A stretch of DNA of 64,000 nt from Cylicocyclus nassatus (taxonomy: Eukaryota > Nematoda > Chromadorea > Rhabditida > Strongylidae), in contig CATQJL010000001.1 in assembly GCA_958299035.1 (NCBI GenBank), forward strand, positions 104,355,661-104,419,660. Direction: 5' to 3'. The position numbers and the translations under genes were made by a program. The notes below the pieces were generated by a model. It saw only the letters and a program-made list of their open reading frames with translations. It made no database searches and had not been told where the DNA came from. Positions 10,190-19,483 of this stretch are shown one piece after another. The first letter of the stretch is position 1. Each line of letters opens with the position of its first letter.

Positions 10190-13100
10190 CTAGTTTCTAT
10201 TGTAGTGAACGAGATATCCTTTTGCTGCCATCACCGAGCGACTTCGGATCCATATCGTATACCTGATTTGCAATTCAAATAAGGAAAAACAAAAATGCAC
10301 AAAGGCTTTACCTTGCAGCCCACATAGTAGATAGATCTTTTCCCAAGCCTGTGATTTGATCTGTAGCTTCCAACATCTAAACTGGGTTATTACAGCAACC
10401 AGTTCTTGAAAATTAAACTGGTATGCTACCTCATCACTCAAACACAGACTTCTTGGATCATTATGAGTGAGGAGTTGGATATCATGACTTTTAGCATACT
10501 CCACCAACTCAGCTGGCACCTGAAAAGCATCATAAGCTTTGCATATTCAAAAATCATTAATGAAATTTCACCGCACAACATCCATCGATACTATAGTGAT
10601 CGATCATTGGTGGATGTTCCTTCGCAGCATCATACAACAATCGCAGCCTATCAACGTCGAGATCAGACACTCCTTAAAAGCTGAAGAATTGCAGCGATAA
10701 GTCAAGGATGCAATAAGCTAGTTCTGCACACCAAGCACTTGGCATGAAAACTAACCTATTGTGTGAACAACGTCCTTTTCCACTAAGTCCTCTGCTGCCT
10801 CCCATATGTCTTTGACCTTCTGAAGCCAAACATCGTCTGCTAGGTCCTTCAATAATTCTTCATCAAAAAATACATCTTAATGGAACTATGAGCAAATTTA
10901 ATTGTATAAGCTGTCGATGTTTTACTCTCAGTGAGTGATTTAGCCCATAGAACTATATGCTGCTATGTCTGAACCGTTCAAGAAAGACACAGATAGATGA
11001 TAATGCAGTTTTAGCAGCGGCAAGCGACATAATTTTGGAAAACCTTCCATGCTGCATTTTTTTTATCTTCTGCCCTACATGTTCGACATTTTGGGTTTAC
11101 TGCCTTTCAAAATAGAAAGAAAACAAATTGCTCCAGCGAGAGATACGGAATTGCGGATCAGTCATTTTCGCCAATCTTACAAGGAAACGATACTCGGTGT
11201 CCGTGGCCTTTTGAGATGAGATGTATACCATTAGACTTGTCTTGGAACACTGATTCCGAATATGACTTCTGTTTCTGCTAATCGCTTAAAAGATGTTATA
11301 ATGGATTGCGCGGATTCTGGCTGCCCAGTGAAATACGGCCCTTTAGCCCTAACGGTGCACTGTGGTCTAGTGGTTAGTGCGATAGCCTCATGAGCTGATG
11401 CAGGTGCAGGTTCGAACCCTTTTGTGTTGTTCAGTTTTGCATTGCCTCAATTAACCTTCTTTCGCATCATCAAGCTAACCGAACGCCCTAACTCTTCAAA
11501 AAATGTGGAAATTTGGAAAAAATGGTTACTATTTGCGTTAAGTTGTATCCAGTGATCATAGTTCAAGTAAATTTTCTCAAACAAGCTTAATTGAAGCAAT
11601 GCAAAAGTAAAAACACAAAAGGATTTGAACGTACACCTGCATTAACTTATAAGGCTATTGCAGTAACCACTATACCAGAAAGTGGCCGCGGTAGAGGGGG
11701 TGGGGGAACGAAAGCCGCCAGGTCCAGCCGCCTTTCGCGGCCAGCTGGTCCTTTCGCAGCGTTGTTGCATGTCGTTCCAGGACCAGCAGTCCGCGGAGGC
11801 GGCTGGACCTGGCGGCTTTCGTTCCCCCACCCCGGTAGAGGCCGTTCCAATGACCATATTTCCCTTGAGCAGCCAAACTTGGCGCGAAATTCCCCCATAA
11901 CTTCTTTCAGAGAAACGATTAGCAGAAACGGAAGGCAGATTCGGAATCAGCGTTCGAAGACGAGTGTAACGGGATGAATCAAGTCTCGAAAGGCCACGGA
12001 CATTGAGTATCGTTCCCTTGTTAGAAACTTATCATGAACAAGATACTTCTCATCTTGAGACCAAACGATGCATTTAGTGCCACAGAAGTTATCGTCGTTT
12101 ATGCCATAATGTAGCACGTCCGTTGCCATTGAGGCAAGTGCCAGACTTATCCGCTTCAGCCGGTTCGTTCGGTTCATAGGTCAAATCACTACACTGTCCA
12201 ACAGCAAAGGTGGTGAACCGAATGAACCTGTTCAACGGGATAAATCTGGCACTTACCTGAGCCGTCGGACGCACATCTTACGTGCGCGGCGCAATGGCCG
12301 TATGCATGTCCGACTCTCGCGATCTTGCAGGCCCCTACAGCACCTTCAATTACTGGTTCACTAGTCTAATGGAAATAATGTAGTTCCTCTTACCTAAGGG
12401 TTTATGATTTCAACCTCATTAGTGAGAGAACTTATGTATAGTAGGCGTCATTGTCTAGTCACCTCCCGTCGCGCGTGCTCCACAAAAGCGAGTCGTGATT
12501 TCGTTAAGTGTTAAGTCGACTATAGCCGACCAGGGTAAGTTTTCGGCAGAAAACACTCAAAAATGCAAAAGAATGAGATTCTGGAATAAGAAATCAGTGC
12601 CTTTGTGTGTAGTTACGGTGAAGTGATTAGACAGATGGCGCCTATATACTCACAACATCATCCTAAGCAAGTTTTACCGAGATCTGTACCGGACTTTGAA
12701 GATGATGAACCCGATCACTAAAGCTTTGCAATTTCAAGGCCGCTCAAAGGTAAACACTGGATACTTGGATTTGCATTTCAACAAAAAAAAAAGAATAAAA
12801 ATATTATGATGGCCTCTAGCTCGTGCTTCATCGATGTTTCTTAAAAGATCTATGGATACTGCATCACTCAGAAAGTTGTGGCCTCTAGAAAATTCAAATG
12901 TGCTGGAAAGCCGGAAATTGAGTAAACTTATGCGCGTTATTTTGTCACATTTCTCATTAAAAAAGAACCAAGATTTCACGTTCTCCATGCTGACTAGGTA
13001 ACATGGGAAAATTCAATATTACTGCGCCCTTTCGCTTTCCCAGTCACAGACGGGAGTCCGTAAAATTCAAGTGATGGTTAACGCCAACAACAATCTCCAT

Positions 13101-15754
13101 AACACTTCATCACCAGGTTCATTAAGTTCCGCAAACAATTAGAAACTTTCTGCGCGCATGATTTCAATTTATACATCTCACAAAAAATGTTCACAAGTTG
13201 TTCAAGGAAAGAGGAAAAAGAGTATGAAAATCATATTGACAAAGTAACAGTCAAATAAAGAAAAAAGAAAAGAAATTAAAGACGTACCACTGACTCGTCA
13301 TAAGGGAACGAAATGATAAGTTGAGAAAGAGTCCCTAATTGTAAGGTTTCCAAAGTGACACGAACTGCTTCCCGTATGTCGTCTGCACAGAATTTTGCTA
13401 GACAAACCTGAGCAGGAAAAGTTTGAAAACATTGGAGATCATTGATATCTCACCTTTAGCGATGTTTTCACATCAATTTCCGGATGCTGCAAATTTTCCG
13501 TAGTTGGGGAAAAAACGTTCCCTGCTTTCCGAAAAATCGTCTTCTTTGCAGCAAGAAGTAGAAGTTTGAAAGCCGCACATATCTCAGCAGACGAGTTCTT
13601 GTGCCGGCGAGTGACTAGCTAAACCATTCGAATCAAACGGAAAAAGCAAACAGACTAGTTCATCTTAGTTGGCTTAAGTTGAAATCAAGTAGAGTCTGGT
13701 ATGGCGCTGTCCTCACGACCACTGTTTTCTCCCTGGATTCAAAAGTTGATGTTTTATTTGTTTGCATGGGAAAGGAGGACCAGACACCAAGACTTTCCGG
13801 ATTTTCTTGATTCTTCACCTTAAATTGCTTGTACTGAAATGTTTCCCGAACTAAGCACGAATTTGTTCGATACGCGGGCAAGTATCTATACAGTGCTGGA
13901 CATAATTATAGGGACACTCTAGAAATCGTCGTAATTTTTGTTCTTGTCAGTGAATCTGTCGGAAACTTTGCTGTATGGTGCGCATGTAAGCCTACCATAA
14001 ATCCTCAGAACGGCTTTCAATCCCGTTGATTTCGAACGAAGAAAAATGGAAAAAATCGAAAAAGCCTGTTTTGCAAGCTGGACATAATTATAAGGACACC
14101 TGGCCTTTTTAAACATTATCGCATTTCTTGACTCCCAAATTTTTTTGTTGAGTTACATCCCAGAATTTGAAACTTTTGCAGCACCTAGGACCTGTCATGC
14201 TACTCAAAGAAAGATGATCCTTGCATTTTTTCGGTTCCAAAGGCATCAGAAGTCAAACTGCGTCAACAAACAGCTGGTTTGAGGAGGTCTTCAAGCCCGC
14301 GTTCATTTCAAATGGCAGTCCTGGAATACACTTAGCCTTTTTGACAGATAAGGTGAAGAGCGCTTTCGTAAACTCCGCGTAATCGCTGATTTTGACGGAC
14401 AGACTCCAACCTCAACATAGGGTTGTCGCGCTTTTGCATCACAAAACTCACTTTCCAATGTTCGTGAAGTGATGGACTCGATTTATTACATTGTCTACAT
14501 GGAGATGCATCTTTTGCAACAACTTTTAGATTTTTTCTAGTGCTGCAGTTGCCATTTAGATCTGATATACTTTCAAAATTCTATGCGAGCAGTAGATTCA
14601 ACATAATCACAAATCCCACTACTTTATTCTCTGTTTCATGTCGCATTTTGCGCGGTAGCTGAGATTAGCAAGATTTTGAAGTTTCAAGCGGTCTCCTGTT
14701 CGACTTCTTGATTTGAGTTGGATATGATTGTGCAGGGTGCTCGACTCAACTCTCAACGGATGACAACTGCGGCTGAACCAGAATGTGCAACCCCGAATTT
14801 TTTTCCTGACTAGGCACACAAGTTTATTGTTTGTACGTGTATTGTTGCGGCTACATTGCAGCGTTTCTGTAACTTGAAAATCGAGTTTTGTGGTGCAAAA
14901 GCGCGACAACCCTATGTTGAGGTTGGAGTCTGTCCGTCAAAATCAGCGATTACGCGGAGTTTACGAAAGCGCTCTTCACCTTATCTATCAAAAAGGCTGA
15001 GTGTATTCCAGGACTGTCATTTGAAATGAACGCGGGCTTGAAGACTCCTCAAACCAGCTGTTTGTTGACGCAGTTTGACTTCTGATGCCTTTGGAAACGA
15101 AAAATGCAAGGATCATCTTTCCTTGAGTAGCATGACAGGTCCTAGGTGCTGCAAAAGTTTCAAATTCTGGGATGTAACTCAACAAAAAATTTAGGAGTCA
15201 AGAAATGCGATAATGTTTAAAAAGGCCAGGTGTCCTTAGAATTATGTCCAGCTTGCAAAACAGGCTTTTTCGATTTTTTCCATTTTTCTCCGTTCGAAAT
15301 CAACGGGATTGAAAGCCGTTCTGAGGATTTATGGTAGGCTTACATGCGCACCATACAGCAAAGTTTCCAACAGATTCACTGACAACAACGAAAATTACGA
15401 CGATTTCTAGAGTGTCCCTATATTATGTCCAGCACTGTATAGGCTGCGCTGCTCTTCAGATCTTGCAGCCATCTTCAAGGGCTTACAATCCAAATTAGCA
15501 AAAATCAGAGTAACAAGTAACCAGGATATTTTGACAAATTATAGAGAAAACGGTGCTGAAGAAGATGCAAAAACTTCCTTCTAGATGAGGATATAAACAT
15601 GAATAAAATCCTAGAAAAAAATACAAATAAAAAGCACAAGCAATTGCCACAGGAAACGGGGTAATAACGAGGTGGTATTTACGCTTACCTCCAAATAATT
15701 GTTCAAGTTTCCCGTATGTACAGTGAATGAGCTCTCCGGCAGAATTGGCGACAT
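10190..15754 (-). CDS. GCLM: Glutamate-cysteine ligase modifier subunit, left copy (8 exons)
   Basis: Regulatory subunit that binds the catalytic subunit (GCLC) and lowers its feedback inhibition in the first step of glutathione synthesis in the cytosol. Modelled exons: 15754-15689, 13618-13454, 13407-13288, 10875-10756, 10672-10572, 10519-10430, 10376-10312, 10262-10190. All introns are GT-AG. Family landmarks in order: TVHTGNLNNYLE near the N-terminus, VHTIGVSDLDVDRL, the strongest block HDIQLLTHNDP in exon 6, and the tail RYTIWIRSRSVMAAKGYL, which aligns with the aldo-keto-reductase-like C-terminus of animal GCLM. About 266 codons are seen; human GCLM has 274. The exon 3/exon 4 junction is out of phase, so a small exon or another splice site there is missed. 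A TTTCAG lies 9 nt before the ATG. Introns 1 and 3 carry transposons absent from the right copy. Confidence 0.93.
11354..11425 (+). pseudogene. tRNA-derived segment (Met-CAT-like loop)
   Basis: It has an A-box-like TGGTCTAGTGG (11363-11373), an anticodon-loop-like CTCATGA, and a perfect B-box GGTTCGAACCC (11409-11419). The acceptor stem and much of the T stem do not pair, so this is not a working tRNA gene; it looks like the head of a SINE-type or tRNA-derived repeat. Its partner lies in opposite orientation at 11618-11680. Confidence 0.5.
11618..11680 (-). pseudogene. tRNA-derived segment (Ile-TAT-like loop), inverted partner
   Basis: On the minus strand it shows GGTATAGTGGTT, then CCTTATAAG in the anticodon-loop position and a B-box-like CGTTCAAATCC. 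It aligns along its full length with 11354-11425, so both derive from one tRNA-like sequence. The two sit symmetrically inside the fold-back element 11177-12024. Confidence 0.5.
11698..11832. mobile_element. 135-bp MITE with 9-bp target duplication (MULE-like)
   Basis: The terminal inverted repeats of about 35 bp (GGGTGGGGGAACGAAAGCCG and on) are perfect. The element is flanked by identical CGGTAGAGG (11689-11697 and 11833-11841). A 9-bp duplication is typical of Mutator-like elements. It is GC-rich, with no coding capacity. It is nested in the fold-back element 11177-12024. Confidence 0.85.
12136..12254. mobile_element. Short MITE, 119 bp
   Basis: The ends AAGTGCCAGACTTATCC and GGATAAATCTGGCACTT are inverted repeats, followed inward by CCGGTTCGTTCGGTTCA and its partner. 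It lies in intron 3 of the left GCLM copy, in a stretch the right arm does not share closely. Confidence 0.65.
13891..15437. mobile_element. Tc-type fold-back transposon in left GCLM intron 1
   Basis: The ends are CAGTGCTGGACATAATTATA and its complement, with TA at 13889-13890 and 15438-15439. The two arms are each about 555 bp, nearly perfect, around a loop of about 435 bp (14450-14885). The CAGTGCTGG terminus resembles Tc1-group elements of nematodes, and the architecture resembles Tc4-like fold-backs. No transposase frame is visible. The right GCLM intron 1 (near 27610) keeps the empty TA site, so insertion is specific to this arm. Confidence 0.9.
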
Positions 15755-15763
15755 GGCAATACC

Positions 15764-15769
15764 CTGAAA
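15764..15769 (-). promoter_or_regulatory. Likely spliced-leader acceptor, left GCLM
   Basis: A CTTTCAG on the minus strand stands 9 nt before the start codon. This is where nematode trans-splice acceptors usually lie. The right copy has the same signal at 27293-27298. It could instead be the acceptor of a cis-spliced 5' leader intron. Confidence 0.5.
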
Positions 15770-17700
15770 GTACGTTTCACATTCGTTACCAAATAAAAAA
15801 CAAACCAAAGACCCTGTTCATGAGAGTACGGTACTAGACTTAGAATGAAAGCTATAATCGAAAAACATACTAAAAGGTCTCGCAAGATAAGGACTGAAGA
15901 ATGATGAAAAAGAAATGCTTGCGTGACCAACAGAAAAACAGATGCAGCTGCGCAACGACGAATGTTTACATTCCTTACAAATCCTGATGAGCTGCCGATG
16001 AAGAACTGAGATTGAGATGAAACATAAGCAAATTCTAGCCGGATACTTCGCTTTTTCTCAGTGGCATGTTATCGAAGGAAAAGCTAGGAGGCAATCAGCT
16101 GATGGACAGGTTCTATGCACCTAAGCAAGGACGTCTACGTCTCCCAAACTTGTTGTGTTATGCGGCCATGCTCTGAATCTGCACCTTAGTTCATGAAATT
16201 ACATGGTCAGATTGGGCGCTAAATGACTGTTTTTTCTACCTTTTTACCAGTATAGTTCATAGATGTTTATTTAAAAAAGATGATACTGCGAGAAGCAGTC
16301 TTACTTGGCAGATTTGTACTGACCAAAACTTAATAATTACTAGAGACATGCAGGAAGAGATTATATAGCCGAGAGCAACTTTGCGAATAAAGCATATGCT
16401 GGTCGCAAAAACAGTGAGGAACGTCTTGAACTTTCGGTTATATTTTATATCTCTTCATAAGAGGAATCCTGCACAATCAAACGAAATTATAAAAATTATG
16501 GTGCAGATGAGTTGACTACCTTTAAGCCCAACAAATGAAGTTCTGATCTATCTAATGGTAAGGGTTTTACATTTCGTCATTGCCGCAAAAGTCAATAGGC
16601 ACAACAGGAACCCATCCAATTTCGCAATTTGTTCAAATCAACTAGAGAAGAACAACTGTGCGACTATATGAACCGAGATACTCACTTTCTTAACAAGCAA
16701 AAACAAAAAAGCGGAAACTTTGAGGAAGACAAACACCACAGGCTTAACGCGCTCCATAGCCAATTGAAAATATCCGTCATTCTGCAGTTGCACATTACTG
16801 GAAGTTTCAACGGACTGACCCGCGAGAAGAAAAATTAACACCCATCGGTCGTTGCTCCTTTCATTAGCAGAAGTAAATCTAGTTATACAAGTCCGCATGC
16901 AAACCAGAAAAAGCACGGGCTGCTGCTGCAGACGAGGCCAAGGGAATAAGGTCATTTATTTTCTTCATTTTCACTCAATATGCTCACCGGCTATGACATG
17001 ATGCGGGTATATACATTGCAGTGATTATGTTTCAAAATACATGACCGTATGTTGGGTCGAATATTCGCCGAAATCTACCTACATTGCTCCTGCCAAGTCC
17101 AAAGCAGCTGACTTTCAGAACTTTTCCACATTCTAGGACTTAAGATTTGGTGACATTCGATAGAGTATCTAGATATTTTGCTACGCAACTCGTTTTTGTA
17201 CCTCTTCAAGTGATTTTTTTTAGAAATACTAGGAGTAATTTATTGCGCAATTCCATATTTGGTCTATTTGAGCTTCACGGAATATTGATCACTAGGCTAT
17301 TTTTATAATTTGATGCAGCTTATCCTTCTCTTTCTTATGATTTTTCCCGCTGGTGAAGATGCAAATAAAATGTAAATGTCAATTCTTTCTACACATGCGC
17401 ATGACTGTATGCAAAATCTAGGTTAACATTTCAAAACGAGAACTCATTTTCTAAAATCAATGTGGAATGGTGAGTGAGCTTCGGAGCCCGAAATTCTGAA
17501 GATTCCTCGGCGTTCGATGTTATCAAATACCACGCAATTCTCAAAATAGCCACAATTTTTCTGGAAATTCTACAAGGCAAGCAGTTAAGGGACCCAAAAA
17601 GTTGGTTTTTTTTTTATCAAAGAGTGTTTGTTCTCAGTTGGTTATCAAAGCACTTTTGTATGTCTAAAATGTCATGAAAATAGGGTGTTAACCTTGGTGT
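15770..17700. other. Upstream region of left GCLM, conserved in both arms
   Basis: Closely matched by about 25367-27290. A short frame at 16638-16955 (minus) is conserved but carries a 1-base difference in the right arm that breaks the frame, so I do not call a gene. No TATA box is convincing. The stretch may hold promoter sequence shared by the two GCLM genes. Confidence 0.5.
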
Positions 17701-17852
17701 AACTGGCTTGGCGGCTGGAAGGCGGGGCTTTGTGACCTAGTTTAAGGTCGCTCGCGCCCGCGACGCAGACAGCGCCCCGCGAGCGTGCTCTCTGATCGTC
17801 ATCTAGCCTTAATTAGGTCACAAAGCCTCACCTTCTAGCCTCCAAGCCAGTT
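17701..17852. mobile_element. MITE shared by both arms (left copy)
   Basis: Inverted ends start AACTGGCTTGGCGGCTGGAA and close with CCTCCAAGCCAGTT. The core contains GGTCACAAAGCC-type inverted sequence around GCGCCCCGCGAGCG. It sits at the matching position in the right arm (25219-25366), so insertion predates the separation of the two copies. Confidence 0.75.
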
Positions 17853-18090
17853 GAATCAAAGGGTACATGTGAATGCAATCCGTTCGATAGCTTCACAATT
17901 ATTTTTGCTACAGGATGACCGAAATTGTGATCAACAGAAACATACGAGCTGGCAAATCCGGCTCCGCCCGGGTCCTGTCAATAATGTATTCAAATCAGAT
18001 GTTCACTTACTCCCTCCCACCCTGCACACCCTGCACATCCTGCACAACCTGCACCCGAATGTGCACAAACACACAAACTCACAGATTTCC

Positions 18091-18095
<5 letters not shown>

Positions 18096-18138
<43 letters not shown>
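18096..18138. repeat. (TA)n microsatellite
   Basis: Pure TA dinucleotides. The tract continues at 18538-18594 on the far side of the hAT-like insertion. The right arm has only a very short CTATATATATAAA at the same place (near 24945). Confidence 0.95.
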
Positions 18139-18141
<3 letters not shown>

Positions 18142-18534
18142 TGGCGTACCCAGGATTTCGGCTCGGGGGGGGGGGGCGCGACAAAATTTTTTTCGAATCA
18201 AGGGGCGTGGCGTCAGCCACGCCCTCCGAAAATTCTTTTCGAGTGGTTCCCAAAATTTTTCCAGGCCTCTGACCCCAAAATTTCAGAAAAAAGGGGGCTT
18301 GGCGTCAGCCACGCCCCCGAAAAAATTTTTTTTATAAGGCTAATTTGAATTTTTAAAATTTTTTTTAAAAAATTATTTCAATTATTTACAAGTATAAACA
18401 AGTCACTTGCACATTTTTATAACCCATATAAGTAACTTTCAAAAATTTTCGCGACCCATTCTCGGGGGGGGGGGGGGGCGCGCGCCCCCCCCCCGCCCCC
18501 CCCGCCCCCCCCCCCCCCCCCCCTCGGTACGCCA

Positions 18535-18537
<3 letters not shown>
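18139..18537. mobile_element. hAT-like MITE inserted in a (TA)n tract (left arm only)
   Basis: Ends CAGTGGCGTACCCAGG and its near complement CCTCGGTACGCCACTG. The subterminal parts are G- or C-runs, and an internal hairpin reads GGCGTGGCGTCAGCCACGCC. Flanks are TA repeats, compatible with an 8-bp TATATATA duplication but not provable. Related copies are at 40368-40725 and 46746-46867; the last has a 7/8 matching 8-bp duplication, which supports hAT. Confidence 0.8.
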
Positions 18538-18597
<60 letters not shown>

Positions 18598-18983
18598 ATA
18601 TCGCATATATTCAACATAAATATATCTTAATTCTATATGTAATCTACAAAACCAAAACTCTTAAAAATCTTCAAGGATTCTTCATCGAAACGATCGACTA
18701 TTTACGGTAATAATATTCCGAATTGTGCAACTCACGCCACCCTGCTTCAGTGGAAAGGCATTTTCGCTGCCGCCTTACCCCAAAAATTTTTTCCGGCCCT
18801 CACTTTTCTTGAATCTGCATTTAAAAGTATTACAAACCCCCGACTGTTTGAATCCCCATTTGATCAGTGGAATTCTATGTTTGGAATACAGCAAATTATA
18901 GGATTGGAATTCCGAAGTCATCATGTCTGGTTACTATGCTGAATCGAGTTCAGTTGACCATTTATGCTGAGCCCACAATTACC

Positions 18984-19483
18984 NNNNNNNNNNNNNNNNN
19001 NNNNNNNNNNNNNNNNNNNNNNNNNNNNNNNNNNNNNNNNNNNNNNNNNNNNNNNNNNNNNNNNNNNNNNNNNNNNNNNNNNNNNNNNNNNNNNNNNNNN
19101 NNNNNNNNNNNNNNNNNNNNNNNNNNNNNNNNNNNNNNNNNNNNNNNNNNNNNNNNNNNNNNNNNNNNNNNNNNNNNNNNNNNNNNNNNNNNNNNNNNNN
19201 NNNNNNNNNNNNNNNNNNNNNNNNNNNNNNNNNNNNNNNNNNNNNNNNNNNNNNNNNNNNNNNNNNNNNNNNNNNNNNNNNNNNNNNNNNNNNNNNNNNN
19301 NNNNNNNNNNNNNNNNNNNNNNNNNNNNNNNNNNNNNNNNNNNNNNNNNNNNNNNNNNNNNNNNNNNNNNNNNNNNNNNNNNNNNNNNNNNNNNNNNNNN
19401 NNNNNNNNNNNNNNNNNNNNNNNNNNNNNNNNNNNNNNNNNNNNNNNNNNNNNNNNNNNNNNNNNNNNNNNNNNNNNNNNNNN
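18984..19483. other. Assembly gap of exactly 500 N
   Basis: The round number suggests a placeholder of unknown true size between two contigs. It lies where the left arm ends, so the join between the arm and the central spacer is not supported by sequence. Reading frames reported across it are meaningless. Confidence 0.99.

Larger units (their letters stand above)
11177..12024. mobile_element. Fold-back element with tRNA-like arms (left GCLM intron 3 only)
   Basis: Inverted ends: TTACAAGGAAACGATACTCG at the left, and CTAACAAGGGAACGATACTC read in reverse at the right. About 130 bp of inverted homology follows (CGTGGCCTTTTGAGA, CTGATTCCGAAT, TTTCTGCTAATCG). Further in, both arms contain a tRNA-like segment in opposite orientation. 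The right arm lacks all of this (near 30290-30310 it reads from the catgataag block directly into gattggcgag). A terminus of the same family is at 63328-63470. The target duplication is not clear. Confidence 0.75.
1..18983. repeat. Left arm of giant inverted repeat
   Basis: Read as reverse complement, this stretch follows about 24566-43766 base for base apart from substitutions and insertions. Anchor pairs checked by eye: 1-180 with 43585-43765, 540-720 with 42340-42530, 850-910 with 41340-41400, 3500-3800 with 38210-38510, 10190-15754 with 27308-31298, 17701-17852 with 25219-25366, and 18867-18983 with 24566-24680. The homology runs to base 1, so the arm continues outside the window. It runs into the N gap on the inner side, so the centre is not resolved. 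Size differences between the arms are mostly explained by transposons present in one arm only. Confidence 0.95.

Noticed and set aside
11354..11425. Functional tRNA gene
   Set aside because: Acceptor and T stems do not pair and the sequence lies inside a repetitive element; kept only as a tRNA-derived relic.
11642..11977. Several overlapping frames on both strands near 11.7 kb
   Set aside because: They derive from the perfect inverted repeats of the 135-bp MITE.
16638..16955. A conserved frame upstream of GCLM in both arms (VQLQNDGYFQLAMERVKP)
   Set aside because: The right arm has an indel and a one-base loss that break the frame, and no splice partners fit; a weak gene candidate only.
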